Positions 1 to 9,274 of a stretch of DNA of 64,000 bases are shown one piece after another. The notes beneath the pieces are model-generated. The model was not told the origin of the DNA. It saw only the letters and a list, made by a program, of their open reading frames with translations, and made no database searches. The position numbers and the translations under genes are program-made. The stretch spans positions 3,100,001 to 3,164,000 of the forward strand of contig NZ_LT907988.1 of assembly GCF_900089455.2 (NCBI RefSeq). The letters are read 5' to 3'. Numbering within the stretch: the stretch's first letter is position 1; each line of letters opens with the position of its first letter. The DNA is from Orrella dioscoreae. GTDB taxonomy: Bacteria; Pseudomonadota; Gammaproteobacteria; Burkholderiales; Burkholderiaceae_B.

Positions 1-144
1 GACATCTCGGTGGAAACCATTGAAGGCGTGACGACGCTGACGGGCGACGTCGACACCACCGCGCACAAGGACCTCGCCGGCCGCGTGGTTGGCGGCGTCG
101 ACGGCGTGCGCCAGGTCAACAACGACCTCAAGGTGAAGAAGTAA
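1..144 (+). CDS. BON-domain protein, C-terminal end (partial)
   Basis: The window opens inside a reading frame of 47 codons ending in TAA at 142-144. The visible peptide has the pattern of a BON domain: a short strand with V-x-G-x-V-T-L-T-G, a helix, then G-V-x-x-V-x-N-D-L at the C-terminus. BON proteins are usually periplasmic or lipid-binding (OsmY-like). The N-terminus, including any signal peptide or lipobox, lies outside the window, so localisation cannot be judged. A GC-rich palindromic repeat begins three bases after the stop, and a clear intrinsic terminator follows at 331-357. Confidence 0.8.
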   Translation, partial: DISVETIEGVTTLTGDVDTTAHKDLAGRVVGGVDGVRQVNNDLKVKK

Positions 145-146
145 AT

Positions 147-220
147 CCCCCCCCCGAGGCGCTTCGCGCCTCCCCCCCAGGGGGGCGACGCTGGCGGACC
201 GGCGGAGCCGGCTCCGCGGC
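147..220 (+). repeat. GC-rich palindromic intergenic repeat, copy A
   Basis: Three nested stems follow the BON gene stop: GAGGCGC/GCGCCTC (156-162 with 166-172), a C-run paired with a G-run around 173-185, and CCGGC/GCCGG (199-203 with 207-211). Near-identical elements lie after lpdA, sdhB and mdh, always in the gene's sense orientation. It looks like a REP-type or 3'-end element; the function is not known to me. Confidence 0.75.
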
Positions 221-330
221 GTCCCTGATCTGGGGAGATCGCTGCAAATTGAGGGTGGGGTTTTGAATTTGGAGCGGGCTTCGGGCCTGCGGGGCTGGAA
301 GAGACGCCAGCGTCGTTTGCTCCAGATACG

Positions 331-357
331 GGCCGAGGCGTTTGCCTCGGCCTTTTT
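331..357 (+). terminator. Intrinsic terminator of the BON gene
   Basis: A perfect 9-bp stem GGCCGAGGC/GCCTCGGCC with a GTTT loop is followed by five T on the plus strand. It sits between the BON gene and the convergent phzF-like gene, so the hairpin could serve both strands, but only the plus strand has the T-run. Confidence 0.85.
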
Positions 358-361
358 CGTG

Positions 362-1249
362 TCAGGGCTGCAGGCTGATGGTGCCGCGGCCCAGGGTCAT
401 GACGCGGCCGCCGACGCGGATGGTCTGGTCGCGCTTGACCTCGAGTTGCAGGAGACAGGGCCGGCCGATGGAGGCGCCCTGCTCCACCTTGACGTGCGTG
501 GGCAGTTCGCGGCCCGTGGCAATGAGCCAGCCGCCCAGATTGGCGCAGGCGGAGCCCGTGCCCGGGTCTTCGTCGACGCCGCTGCCGGGCTTGGCCATGA
601 AATAGCGCGCCAGCGCACGCTGGCCGAAACGCGTCGGCCCGGCGGATTCCACCGGGGCGAAGACATAGGCGTTGCGCCGGCCGGCCGCGCTGACCGGCCA
701 GCGCGCCATCTGCGAGGGATCGGGCTGCACACGGCGCACGATGTCAGGCGTCTTGACCGGCACCAGCAACTGCTCGGAACCCGTGTTGACCCACAGCGGC
801 TCGTCCAGCAGATCGTCCACCGACAAGCCCAGCATGGCCGCGATATCGGCCTTGCCCGCCAGCGGGCGCGCCGTGCGCGGCCCCCCTTGCGGCATGGGGG
901 CGGTGAATACCCAATCGTCCTGGCGCGCCTCCAGCGCGACCATGCCGGCCCGCATTTCCAGCTTGATCGTGTCGCCGCAAGCCAGCAGATCCCGCAACAC
1001 ATGGGCCGTGCCCAAGGCAGGATGTCCTGCGAAAGGCAATTCGGTCATGGGCGTGAAAATGCGTACGCGCGCCGTCGCATCCCCCGTGGGCGGCAGGATG
1101 AAAGCCGTCTCGGACAGGTTGAACTGCACGGCCAGCGCCTGCATGTTCTCGTCGGTGAGCCCCCGGGCATCTTCGAAGACGCACAGCGGATTGCCGCCAA
1201 ACGCCGTCTGGCCGAAGACATTGACCAGCGAGAAGGCGTAATCAGCCAA
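362..1249 (-). CDS. PhzF-family isomerase-like protein
   Basis: The 295-residue product matches the PhzF/YddE family in length and layout. The N-terminus has the family's F-G-G-N-P-L-x-V segment, followed by Q-F-N-L-S-E-T-A-F with the conserved acidic residue (Glu) of the active site near residue 47. A second family segment, G-S-A-C-A-N-L-G-G, lies in the C-terminal half. PhzF itself isomerises DHHA in phenazine synthesis; most relatives have unknown substrates and no phenazine genes are present here, so only the family is assigned. The frame opens with TTG (1247-1249) overlapping the mrpG stop by 8 bp, which suggests translational coupling to the Mrp operon. Confidence 0.85.
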   Translation of the reverse strand: MADYAFSLVNVFGQTAFGGNPLCVFEDARGLTDENMQALAVQFNLSETAFILPPTGDATARVRIFTPMTELPFAGHPALGTAHVLRDLLACGDTIKLEMRAGMVALEARQDDWVFTAPMPQGGPRTARPLAGKADIAAMLGLSVDDLLDEPLWVNTGSEQLLVPVKTPDIVRRVQPDPSQMARWPVSAAGRRNAYVFAPVESAGPTRFGQRALARYFMAKPGSGVDEDPGTGSACANLGGWLIATGRELPTHVKVEQGASIGRPCLLQLEVKRDQTIRVGGRVMTLGRGTISLQP

Positions 1250-1652
1250 TGCGTTCCCCGGGCTCCTCGGCCTTGTCGCCGGTGGCCGAGTCGTCGTAGC
1301 CCGTGCGGTGCGCCGCGGGCGACTTGGCTTCCAGGCGTTCTTCGCGGCCCGAGCGATACAGCCCCACCTTGATGAGCATCATGGCGCTCAGTGGCGCGGT
1401 CATCACGACGAAGATGGTGATGAGCACCTCGTGGATCACGGGACGGCCCGACAGGCCGGTGAAGTACAGCATGGAAGCGATCAGCACGCAGCCGCAACCC
1501 AGGGTGGCGCCCAGCGTGGGCGCATGGATGCGCTGATAGAAGTTGGACAGCCGGAGAAGGCCGAAGGAACCGATGAGCGCAAGAATGCCGCCCAGCACGA
1601 GCAGGATGGCCGCGGGGATCGCGAACCAGAGGCTGACGGTTTCCGCATTCAT
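1242..1652 (-). CDS. mrpG: Mrp cation/H+ antiporter subunit G
   Basis: This 136-residue protein has three hydrophobic segments (about 7-30, 44-66, 72-94) and the MrpG/PhaG core G-S-F-G-L-L-R-L-x-x-F-Y-x-R-x-H-A-P-T. A hydrophilic charged tail of about 40 residues follows. It is a small membrane subunit of the multi-subunit Na+(K+)/H+ antiporter in the inner membrane. Its ATG overlaps the mrpF stop as ATGA, so it is the last subunit of a tightly coupled operon. I chose the ATG at 1650-1652 because the longer upstream frame overlaps mrpF out of frame and has no family similarity. Confidence 0.92.
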   Translation of the reverse strand: MNAETVSLWFAIPAAILLVLGGILALIGSFGLLRLSNFYQRIHAPTLGATLGCGCVLIASMLYFTGLSGRPVIHEVLITIFVVMTAPLSAMMLIKVGLYRSGREERLEAKSPAAHRTGYDDSATGDKAEEPGERIG

Positions 1653-1930
1653 GGCTCGATCACCTCGCCGCGCAGCAGGAACTTGGCCATGGCCACGGAG
1701 CCCACGAAACCGAAAAGCGCGATCAGGAGCGCGATTTCGAAATACACGGCCGTGCCGGCACGGATGCCCTGCGTCACCAGCAGCAGCATGCCGTTGACGT
1801 AGAAGTTGTCCAGCGCCAGCACGCGGTCCTGCGCCGTCGGGCCGCGCTGCATGCGGATCGTGGCGAAAGTCATCGCCAGCAGGAAGCACAGGCTGGCGAA
1901 ATTGGCCGCCCAGGGAAGAATCTCGTTCAT
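1649..1930 (-). CDS. mrpF: Mrp cation/H+ antiporter subunit F
   Basis: The 93-residue product has three transmembrane stretches and the MrpF signature G-P-T-x-x-D-R-V-x-A-L-D near residue 40, with the conserved Asp in a short loop. MrpF is a small hydrophobic subunit required for assembly of the Mrp complex. The ATG at 1928-1930 overlaps the mrpE stop by 4 bp, and the gene overlaps mrpG by 4 bp at the other end. A longer open frame upstream exists but lies inside mrpE in another phase. Confidence 0.92.
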   Translation of the reverse strand: MNEILPWAANFASLCFLLAMTFATIRMQRGPTAQDRVLALDNFYVNGMLLLVTQGIRAGTAVYFEIALLIALFGFVGSVAMAKFLLRGEVIEP

Positions 1931-2418
1931 TCGTATATCTCCATCAGCGGACGCTCGTAGCGCGTCTTGACCAGCTCGATCCACTTGGCCTCGTCATCGA
2001 GGCTGAGCACGTGCAGCAGCAGCTCGCAGCGATCCTTGCTCAGGCCCGCGAAGACGGTGCCGGGAATCGAGGTGACGATGGCGGCCAGCACCGCCAGCGC
2101 GTGCGGGTCGGCCAGGTCCAGGGGCACGCGGATGAATCCGGAGCGCTCGCGGCGCTCCTTGGCCCCCAGGATCACGACGGCGACATCGAAATTCGAGCGG
2201 CAGATGTCCACCAGGATGTGCGCCAGCAGCGTGAAGAGCGCCGGCACCACGCGGGCCGAGGCCTTGACCGGGCGCAGGCTGTCGGCGGCCACCGGCCCGA
2301 ACCACGCCAGGAACAGGCCCATGGCGATCTGGCCTGCCGACAAGGACTGGTTCATCAGCAGCCACAACACCAGCAGGAAGCCCGACAGGGGCAACGAAGG
2401 GAACCACCTTTTCATCAT
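1927..2418 (-). CDS. mrpE: Mrp cation/H+ antiporter subunit E
   Basis: A 163-residue protein with two to three N-terminal membrane helices (about 8-45 and 56-75) and a cytoplasmic domain containing the MrpE motif S-I-P-G-T-V near residue 114. MrpE is needed for full antiport activity in characterised complexes. The start is an ATG-ATG doublet; the first overlaps the mrpD stop in the common ATGA arrangement, which fits the spacing of the whole operon, so 2418 is preferred. Confidence 0.92.
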   Translation of the reverse strand: MMKRWFPSLPLSGFLLVLWLLMNQSLSAGQIAMGLFLAWFGPVAADSLRPVKASARVVPALFTLLAHILVDICRSNFDVAVVILGAKERRERSGFIRVPLDLADPHALAVLAAIVTSIPGTVFAGLSKDRCELLLHVLSLDDEAKWIELVKTRYERPLMEIYE

Positions 2419-4040
2419 TGCGCCTCCATGTGGGTGGCGGGTGCCGCGGGCAGCACCGCCTCGATGTAGTCGCGCGGCGCGTGCAGGGCCTGCGCCGTGG
2501 CGTCCATGTAGCGCAACGCAGGGTCGGCCCACAACGTCAGCGCGACGCACAGTGCAAGCAAGGCGAAGACCGGCGCGGCATCGAGCAGGCGCAGGCGCAG
2601 CACGTTGCGCTCGACCGACCAGAAGGTGCGGATGCCCGAACGCGCCAGCGCGATCACGCCGGCCAGGCCGGACAGCAGGATGGTGGCCAGCATCAGCCAG
2701 CCTGCCAGCGGCACGTGCGCCGACCCTGCCATGTCCGGATCCTCCAGCGACGCGGCCAGCAGGGCGAACTTGGCGATGAAGCCCGACAGCGGCGGCAAGC
2801 CCGTGATAAGCAAGGCGCACATGACGAAGCCCGCGCCCAGCACGGCCATGACGGCCGGCAACGCCACGCCCACGACCTCGTCGGGCGCATCCGGATCGAC
2901 CGGATCATCCAGGCCGAAGGCTTCCAGGCTGATGGCCAGCATGTCCGCGCCGAAGGGCCGGTTGCGCTCGATGAGCTCGATCAGCAGGAAGAAGGCCGAC
3001 ACTGCAAGCGAGGAGCTGACGAGGTAGTACAGGGCCGGCCCCAGGGCGTCCGTGCTGGACAGGCCGATGGCGGCCAGCAAGGTCCCGGACGACACCAGGA
3101 TGCTGTAGGCCGCCTGGCGCCGCAGTTCCTGCGACGCCAGCAGGCCGGCAGCCCCCAGCGCCAGCGTGACGAGGCCGCCGTAGAACAGCCAGTCGCTGGC
3201 CAGCACCCTCCCCGCCTCGCCCGAGGCCGACAGTACCGCCGTCATGCGCAGGATCGAGTAGATGCCGACCTTGGTCATGAGCGCGAACAGCGCGGCCACC
3301 GGCGGCGTGGCCGCGGAATAGGCGCCCACGAGCCAGAAGTTCAGGGGCCAGGCCGCGGCCTTGATCAGGAAGGCGCAACCCAGCACGGCGGCGCCGGCAT
3401 TGAAGAGCGCACGCTCCTCGCCGATCACGTCGGGCAGGCGCTGCGCCAGGTCGGCCATGTTGAGCGTGCCGACCGCGCCATAGATGAGGCTCACGCCCAC
3501 CAGGAACAGGAAGGAACCCACCAGGTTCACGGCGATATAGTGCAGCCCGGCGCGCACGCGTCCGACACCCGAGCCATGCAGCAGCAGGCCGTAGGAGGCT
3601 GCCAGCAGGATCTCGAAGAACACGAACAGGTTGAACAGGTCGCCCGTGAGGAACGCGCCGTTCAGCCCCATGAGCTGGAACTGCAGCAGCGGCTGGAAAT
3701 GCACGCCGACCTTTTCCCAGCGCGAGATCGAGGCCACCAGCGTCGCGATGCCCACGGCAGCGGTCAGCAGCAGCATCAGCACGGCCAGGCGGTCCACCAC
3801 CAGCACGATGCCGAAAGGCGGCGGCCAGTTGGCGGGACGATAGGTGAGCAGGCGCGTGCCCCCCTCGGCGTCGACCGAGAAGAACAGCGCCACCGCGACG
3901 ACGGCCAGCAGGACCGCCGACACGAGACCGATGGCGATGCGTGTGTTGCGGTGGCTGTCGCTGAGCAACAGCATGGCCGACCCTGCCAGCATGGGCAGGA
4001 CGATGGGAAGAATGGGGAGATGCGTCAACCAGTCGCTCAC
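2415..4040 (-). CDS. mrpD: Mrp cation/H+ antiporter subunit D
   Basis: The 541-residue, roughly 14-helix protein belongs to the proton-translocating family shared with NuoL/M/N of complex I. The two membrane residues expected for this family are visible: Glu143 in F-F-E-I-L-L-A-A-S-Y and Lys227 in F-L-I-K-A-A-A-W-P-L-N-F-W-L. In the Mrp complex MrpD, with MrpA, forms the likely proton path. The start ATG overlaps the mrpC stop by 4 bp, and the stop overlaps mrpE. Length is near the usual for the family, slightly long at the loop around residues 375-395, which is rich in Asp and Pro. Confidence 0.95.
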   Translation of the reverse strand: MSDWLTHLPILPIVLPMLAGSAMLLLSDSHRNTRIAIGLVSAVLLAVVAVALFFSVDAEGGTRLLTYRPANWPPPFGIVLVVDRLAVLMLLLTAAVGIATLVASISRWEKVGVHFQPLLQFQLMGLNGAFLTGDLFNLFVFFEILLAASYGLLLHGSGVGRVRAGLHYIAVNLVGSFLFLVGVSLIYGAVGTLNMADLAQRLPDVIGEERALFNAGAAVLGCAFLIKAAAWPLNFWLVGAYSAATPPVAALFALMTKVGIYSILRMTAVLSASGEAGRVLASDWLFYGGLVTLALGAAGLLASQELRRQAAYSILVSSGTLLAAIGLSSTDALGPALYYLVSSSLAVSAFFLLIELIERNRPFGADMLAISLEAFGLDDPVDPDAPDEVVGVALPAVMAVLGAGFVMCALLITGLPPLSGFIAKFALLAASLEDPDMAGSAHVPLAGWLMLATILLSGLAGVIALARSGIRTFWSVERNVLRLRLLDAAPVFALLALCVALTLWADPALRYMDATAQALHAPRDYIEAVLPAAPATHMEAQ

Positions 4041-4381
4041 GAGTCGGACTCCTTCCCATCGACGTGGTCAGTGCCCGTCAGGCCGCGAGAGGCCAGCAGG
4101 ACCACCAGGAAGAGCGCGGTCATGGCGAAGCCGATGACGATGGCGGTCAGCACCAGCGCCTGCGGCAGCGGATCGGCATAGTTCAGCAGATCGCTCGGCA
4201 GGTCGGGATCGATGACCGGCGCGCGGTCGACCTGCAGGCGGCCCATGCTGAAGATGAAGAGGTTGACCGCATACGACACCAGCGAAAGCCCCATGATGAA
4301 CTGGAAGGTGCGTGGGCGCAGCAGCAGCCACACGCCGGAACCGGCGAGCACGCCGATGGCCAGGGACAGGACGATTTCCAT
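4037..4381 (-). CDS. mrpC: Mrp cation/H+ antiporter subunit C
   Basis: A 114-residue NuoK-like protein with three predicted helices (about 4-20, 28-48, 74-99) and the family segment G-L-S-L-V-S-Y-A-V-N-L. MrpC is the homologue of NuoK in the membrane arm of the antiporter. The ATG shares one base with the TGA of mrpA (TGATG), so the two are co-translated. The alternative longer frame starting at 4678 lies within mrpA in a different phase and is rejected. Confidence 0.93.
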   Translation of the reverse strand: MEIVLSLAIGVLAGSGVWLLLRPRTFQFIMGLSLVSYAVNLFIFSMGRLQVDRAPVIDPDLPSDLLNYADPLPQALVLTAIVIGFAMTALFLVVLLASRGLTGTDHVDGKESDS

Positions 4382-7278
4382 CAGTGCTTCTCCTCGGCCT
4401 GTGCCTTGTTGGCGCGATGCAGGCTGCGCGCGGATTGGTGGGCCAGCGCCACCAGCACGAGCACCGTGGCGCCCACCACCAGCATGTAGACGCCGATGTC
4501 GAAGAAGAGCGCGGTACCGATGTAGATCTCGCCCAGCAGCGGGACGTAGGTCTTCCAGGACATGCCATCCAGGAATGGCAGGCCGAACAGCCAGGACCAG
4601 GCGCCCGTCAGGGCGGCGATGAGGATGCCCAGGCCGACCCAGTGCTGCGGGTGCAGGCGCGAGCGCGATTCCACCCACGACGTGCCGCCCACCATGTATT
4701 GCAGGATGACGGCCATGGCCATGACCAGTCCGCCGACGAAGCCGCCGCCGGGCTGGTTGTGTCCGCGCAGCAGCAGGAAGATGGAGACCAGCGCGGCCAC
4801 CGGCAGCAGCAGGCGGATGAGCACGGCCGGGACCATCAGGTAGCCCTCGGGCAGGTCGCCCGCCGGGCGGCCCGAGGCATTGCCGTAGGCTTCCGGATCC
4901 TGCTGCTGTTCCGGCAGGTCCATGCTTTCCGGTGCGGGCCGGAAGCGGCGCAGCAGCGCGTAGACGGACAGCGCCACGATGCCCAGCACGGCGATTTCAC
5001 CCAGCGTATCGAAACCGCGGAAATCCACCAGGATGACGTTGACCACGTTGGTCCCGCCCCCTTCGGGCAGCGCCTTTTCCAGGAAGAACGGCGAAATGCT
5101 GTCGGCCCTGGGGCGCGTCATCATCGCGTAGGCGATCCAGCTCAGGCCGGCGCCCGCGCCCACCGCCAACGCAAGGTCGCGCCCGCGGCGCAGGCGCGCC
5201 GACAAGGCGGTCTCCGCCGACGGCAGACGCTTGGGCAGCCAGCGCAGGCCCAACAGGATGAGCACCATGGTGACCACCTCGACGCCCAGCTGCGTGAGCG
5301 CGAGGTCAGGGGCGGAAAGCCAGGCGAAGGTCAGGCAGGTGACCAGGCCCGCGCCCCCCATCAGGATGAGCGCGGCCAGGCGGTGATACTTGGCCTGGTA
5401 GGCCGTGGCGATGGCGCAGGCGCCCCCCAGCAGCCACAACAGGGCAAACAGCGGATCCATGGGCGTGGACAGGCCCGACGGGCCGCTGGCGCCTTGCGCC
5501 CACAGGGCGATCAGCCCCGCGGCGAGCGAGACGCCCAGGATCCACAGCATCTGCACCTGCAGGCGCTCGGACGTGAGCCGCCGCGTGACCCTCTCGGCGA
5601 AAGTGGTCAGGCCCTCCTGGACGCGCTCGAAGCTGCGCTTGCCGTCGAAGCGATAGATGAGCGGCGTGCCGTCGATCTCGCCCATGCGCAGATTGCGTTG
5701 CAGGGCGATGTAGCCGGCGATGCCGCCCGCCAGGGCCAGCACGCTCATGATGAGCGGCAGGTTCAGGCCGTGCCAGACGGCCAGGCTGTATTGGGGCAGG
5801 TTCGCGCCCAGCACCGAGCGCGCCGCCGAGTCGAGGATGCCGCCCACGGTGATGGCGGGCAGGATGCCGACCACCAGGCAGGCCAGCACCAGGAACTCCA
5901 CCGGCAGGCGCATGAGGCGCGGCGCTTCGTGAGGCTCGCGCGGCAGGTCGGTGGCCGTCGGGCCGAAGAAGACCTGGTGGATGAAGCGCAGCGAATAGAT
6001 CACGCTGAAGGCGGCCGCGATGGTGGCTGCCACCGGCAGGCCGACCTGCACCCAGGTGGCGCCTTCGATGTAGACCGTCTCGGCGAAGAACATCTCCTTG
6101 GACAGGAACCCGTTGAGCAGCGGTACGCCCGCCATCGACGCGCTGGCCACCATGGCCAGCGTGGCGGTGATGGGCATGACCTTGTACAGGCCGCTGAGGC
6201 GCCGGATGTCGCGCGTGCCGGTCTCGTGGTCGATGATGCCGGCCGCCATGAACAGCGACGCCTTGAAGATGGCGTGGTTCATGATGTGGAAGATGGCGGC
6301 GACGGTGGCCAAGGGGCTGTTCAGGCCCAGCAGCAGGGTGATGAGGCCCAGGTGGCTGATGGTGGAGTACGCCAGCACGCCCTTCAGGTCTTGCTGGAAC
6401 ATGGCGGCATAGGCGCCCAGCACCAGCGTGCACAGCCCTGCCCCGCCGATCAGCCAGAACCACAGGTCGGTGCCACCCAGCGCGGGCGACAGGCGCACCA
6501 GCAGGAACACGCCGGCCTTCACCATGGTGGCCGAGTGCAGGTAGGACGACACCGGCGTGGGTGCGGCCATGGCGTGCGGCAGCCAGAAATGGAAGGGGAA
6601 TTGCGCGCTCTTGGTGAGCGCACCCAGCGCCACCAGCACCAGCGCGACGGCGTAGCCAGGGTGCGCGCGGATCACGTCGCCCGAGGCCAGCACGCGGTCC
6701 AGGTCATAGCTGCCGACGATGTGGCCGATGAGCAGGACGCCTGCCAGCAGGCACAGGCCGCCGGCGCCGGTGACCGTCAGCGCCATGCGCGCGCCCTGGC
6801 GGGCGTCCACGCGATGGTGCCAGTAGGCGATGAGCATGAACGACGCCAGGCTCGTCAGTTCCCAGAAGAGCGCCAGCTGGATCAGGTTGCCCGACAGCAC
6901 CACGCCCATCATCGAGCCCATGAAGGCGAGGAAGAACGAGAAGAAGCGCGGCACCGGATCCTGCGGCGACATGTAGTAGCGCGCGTAGATCACCACCAGG
7001 GCGCCGATGCCGGTGATCAGCATCGAGAACATCCACGCGAAACCGTCCAGGCGCAGCGAGAACGTGAGTCCCAGCGCGGGGACCCACGGCAGCGACAGGG
7101 CAAGCACCTGCCCGTTGGACACCTGGGGATAGAGAAGGATGAGTTGCACGACCCCGGACACGGCGATGAGACCCGCCAGCCAGGCTTCGGCATTGCGCGC
7201 GCTGGGCTTGAGCACCGCGGCACAGAGACTGCCCGCGAAGGGCAGGACAAGGATCAGTAGCAGGGACCAGGCTGTCAT
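4381..7278 (-). CDS. mrpA: Mrp antiporter large subunit, fused MrpA-MrpB type
   Basis: The 965-residue protein combines a NuoL-like MrpA part (to about residue 780) with an MrpB-like C-terminal part (about 820-965, with R-G-H-N-x-P-G-G-G-F-V-G-G), the arrangement of group-2 operons such as rhizobial PhaAB. The conserved membrane charges are present: Glu140 in [11 protein letters not shown] and Lys223 in [14 protein letters not shown]. It should exchange Na+ or K+ for H+ at the inner membrane and help with pH and salt tolerance. It is the first gene of mrpABCDEFG. The ATG at 7276-7278 is preceded by GGAGGG six bases upstream, and by a leader of almost 600 bp without genes. Confidence 0.95.
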   Translation of the reverse strand: MTAWSLLLILVLPFAGSLCAAVLKPSARNAEAWLAGLIAVSGVVQLILLYPQVSNGQVLALSLPWVPALGLTFSLRLDGFAWMFSMLITGIGALVVIYARYYMSPQDPVPRFFSFFLAFMGSMMGVVLSGNLIQLALFWELTSLASFMLIAYWHHRVDARQGARMALTVTGAGGLCLLAGVLLIGHIVGSYDLDRVLASGDVIRAHPGYAVALVLVALGALTKSAQFPFHFWLPHAMAAPTPVSSYLHSATMVKAGVFLLVRLSPALGGTDLWFWLIGGAGLCTLVLGAYAAMFQQDLKGVLAYSTISHLGLITLLLGLNSPLATVAAIFHIMNHAIFKASLFMAAGIIDHETGTRDIRRLSGLYKVMPITATLAMVASASMAGVPLLNGFLSKEMFFAETVYIEGATWVQVGLPVAATIAAAFSVIYSLRFIHQVFFGPTATDLPREPHEAPRLMRLPVEFLVLACLVVGILPAITVGGILDSAARSVLGANLPQYSLAVWHGLNLPLIMSVLALAGGIAGYIALQRNLRMGEIDGTPLIYRFDGKRSFERVQEGLTTFAERVTRRLTSERLQVQMLWILGVSLAAGLIALWAQGASGPSGLSTPMDPLFALLWLLGGACAIATAYQAKYHRLAALILMGGAGLVTCLTFAWLSAPDLALTQLGVEVVTMVLILLGLRWLPKRLPSAETALSARLRRGRDLALAVGAGAGLSWIAYAMMTRPRADSISPFFLEKALPEGGGTNVVNVILVDFRGFDTLGEIAVLGIVALSVYALLRRFRPAPESMDLPEQQQDPEAYGNASGRPAGDLPEGYLMVPAVLIRLLLPVAALVSIFLLLRGHNQPGGGFVGGLVMAMAVILQYMVGGTSWVESRSRLHPQHWVGLGILIAALTGAWSWLFGLPFLDGMSWKTYVPLLGEIYIGTALFFDIGVYMLVVGATVLVLVALAHQSARSLHRANKAQAEEKH

Positions 7279-7865
7279 GCCGTCCCTCCATCAATACGCT
7301 GGAAAACCTGCGGGGCGGCTTCCCGGGCCGGCGTGCCGGCGTGGGGAAGTCGCCCGAAATGGCAGGTGGGCGGAATGGCGCTCCATCGCACCCGCAGGTG
7401 CGAGGAACGGCGTCGAGGCGCTGCGACTCGGCTGATCACTATTCTCCCTGGACACTGGCAACGGCCCCGCGAGGACCCGCCGCATGCGTCATCATGTGTT
7501 TTTGACTGGACATCTGCCCCCTTTTGCCACCAAAAGACAAAGCAAATCCCGCGATCCCGAATGGCGGGTTCGCAAGGGAAGAACTGTTATGTTTTGGATG
7601 GTCTGCGGAGGTCGAACAGACGCTGTGATCGCCCTGGAACGACCCGATAACGTCTGTCTATTACCCTACTTTACCAGACGATTTGCCGGAATCCGCACGC
7701 TGCAGTGCAGCATCGCGCAGAAATTTGCATTTGGGGGAAACCCAGGGTTGTGCCGGGCACGACCCGGGCCCCTGTCCGAAGGGCAACTGACAGGAAAACG
7801 AGAGGTGGGCAGCGCGCCGGGCATGGCCCGGCGCGCGCGGCGCATCGCCGACCGCGCTTGCCCGG
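7279..7865. other. Long non-coding interval: mrp operon leader and phaR 3' region
   Basis: No open frame here has family similarity. On the minus strand the part next to mrpA (7280-7450) is GC-rich and can fold: CGCACC/GGTGCG around 7388-7403 and a larger GC-rich structure at 7318-7350. Farther out, 7530-7545 holds CTTTTG/CAAAAG with a 4-base loop. The section 7560-7720 is less GC-rich and is the likeliest place for the mrp promoter, but I see no strong -35/-10 pair. The phaR end carries a long hairpin annotated separately. Confidence 0.5.
7812..7836 (-). terminator. Perfect hairpin downstream of phaR
   Basis: An 11-bp perfect stem GCGCGCCGGGC/GCCCGGCGCGC with an ATG loop lies about 30 bp beyond the phaR stop. 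There is no T-run on the minus strand, so it may act as a 3'-stabilising structure or as a weak terminator. Confidence 0.55.
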
Positions 7866-8429
7866 TTACTTGCTCCGGCCGCCGCCCTGCCCGGGCGGGA
7901 ACGGGAAGTTGGAGAACATGCTGCGGGTCTGGTCCTGCATCTGGTCCTGCATCTGCACGAAGAGGTTCTTGCTCTGCTCGATGTAGCTGTTCATCATGTT
8001 CTGCATCATCGGCGTCTGCGTGTTCATGAACTGGGTCCACGCCTCCGGGCCGAACTGGTTGCCGTAGAGGCCCTTGGACTGTTCGGTGACGCGCTCCTGG
8101 ATCTCCATGAAGGCCTGCAGGTTCTTTTCAAGATAGGAACCCATGATGCCCTGCATGGCATGGCCATAGAACCGGATGATCTGGGCCAGCATGGTGGAGG
8201 AGAACATCGGCAGGCCGCCGCTCTCTTCCTCCAGGATGATCTGCAGCAGGATGCTGCGCGTCAGGTCCTCGGACGTCTTGGCGTCCACCACCTTGAAGAC
8301 CTCGTTGTCCAGCACCAGCAGCTTGACGTCCGCCAAGGTGATGTAGGTGCTGGTCTGCGTGTCATACAGCCGGCGATTGGGATATTTTTTTATCAGGCGC
8401 GTGCCGTCGCCAGCTTGGCTTTGTGTCAT
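7866..8429 (-). CDS. phaR: Polyhydroxyalkanoate synthesis repressor PhaR
   Basis: The 187-residue product begins with the PHA accumulation regulator DNA-binding domain (about 10-70), with the typical R-L-I-K-K-Y-P-N-R-R-L-Y-D-T stretch, followed by the PHB accumulation domain. The C-terminal part is rich in Gln and Met (Q-M-Q-D-Q-M-Q-D-Q). PhaR proteins repress phasin and their own genes and are released when PHA is available. The gene is last in phaC-phaB-phaR, 13 bp after phaB. Start ATG at 8427-8429 has GGAGGGG just upstream; the longer open frame to 8609 runs into phaB and is not used. Confidence 0.95.
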   Translation of the reverse strand: MTQSQAGDGTRLIKKYPNRRLYDTQTSTYITLADVKLLVLDNEVFKVVDAKTSEDLTRSILLQIILEEESGGLPMFSSTMLAQIIRFYGHAMQGIMGSYLEKNLQAFMEIQERVTEQSKGLYGNQFGPEAWTQFMNTQTPMMQNMMNSYIEQSKNLFVQMQDQMQDQTRSMFSNFPFPPGQGGGRSK

Positions 8430-8442
8430 GGTTTCCCCTCCG

Positions 8443-9180
8443 TCATCCCATGTGCAGGCCGCCGTTGAGCGAGAAATCCGCCCCCGTGGCGAAGCCCGCG
8501 TCGTCAGAGGCAAGCCAGGCCACCATGGAGGCGATTTCCTCCGGGGTGCCCAGCCGCTTGACCGGTATCGTGTTGACGATCTTCTCCAGCACGTCGGGAC
8601 GGATCGCACGCACCATGTCGGTGCCGATATAGCCCGGCGAGACGGTGTTGACCGTCACTCCCTTGCTCGCGACCTCTTGCGCCAGCGCCATGGTGAAGCC
8701 ATGGATGCCGGCCTTGGCCGTCGAATAGTTGGTCTGCCCGAACTGGCCCTTCTGGCCGTTGACCGAGCTGATGTTGATGATGCGTCCCCATTGGCGGTCG
8801 ACCATGCCGTCGATGACCTGCTTGGTGACGTTGAACAGCGAATTCAGGTTGGTGTCCATGACGACGCGCCAGTCGTCCAGCGTCATCTTGCGGAACACGC
8901 CGTCGCGGGTGATGCCGGCGTTGTTGACCAGCACGTCGATCTCGCCGTGCTCGCGACGGATCTTCTCGAAGGCTTCCTTGGTGGAGTCCCAGTCGGACAC
9001 ATTGCCCACCGAGGCATGGAACTCGTAGCCCAGCGCCGACTGCTCGTCGAGCCATTGCTTGAAGTTGCGGCTGGGGCCGCAACCCGCGACCACCCGATGA
9101 CCTTCCTTGGCCAGCCGCTGGCAGATCGTGGTGCCGATCCCGCCCATGCCGCCGGTTACATATGCCAGTTTGCCACTCAT
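8443..9180 (-). CDS. phaB: Acetoacetyl-CoA reductase
   Basis: A 245-residue short-chain dehydrogenase with the cofactor motif T-G-G-M-G-G-I-G at 9-16, N-N-A-G at 86-89, and the catalytic set Ser138/139, Tyr152 and Lys156 (Y-S-T-A-K). Family knowledge: it reduces acetoacetyl-CoA to (R)-3-hydroxybutyryl-CoA with NADPH, feeding PhaC. The match in length and the genomic position between phaC and phaR make this assignment firm. The ATG at 9178-9180 is preceded by AGGAGA. No phaA (ketothiolase) is present in this window. Confidence 0.95.
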   Translation of the reverse strand: MSGKLAYVTGGMGGIGTTICQRLAKEGHRVVAGCGPSRNFKQWLDEQSALGYEFHASVGNVSDWDSTKEAFEKIRREHGEIDVLVNNAGITRDGVFRKMTLDDWRVVMDTNLNSLFNVTKQVIDGMVDRQWGRIINISSVNGQKGQFGQTNYSTAKAGIHGFTMALAQEVASKGVTVNTVSPGYIGTDMVRAIRPDVLEKIVNTIPVKRLGTPEEIASMVAWLASDDAGFATGADFSLNGGLHMG

Positions 9181-9274
9181 ACGTCCGTCTCCTGTTGTCG
9201 GTTCGCTGTCCGTCCCGCCGGCAGGCGGCCCGGACCATCAACCCGTCTTGCACCCGCGTGACACGGCGCCATGA

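Noticed and set aside
4312-7260. A 982-codon plus-strand frame opposite mrpA
   Set aside because: Antisense artefact: Gln/Arg/His-rich, no domain, and the minus strand encodes an unmistakable MrpA with conserved residues.
7660-7860. Short open frames between the mrp leader and phaR
   Set aside because: No ribosome-binding sites, no similarity, atypical composition; treated as non-coding.
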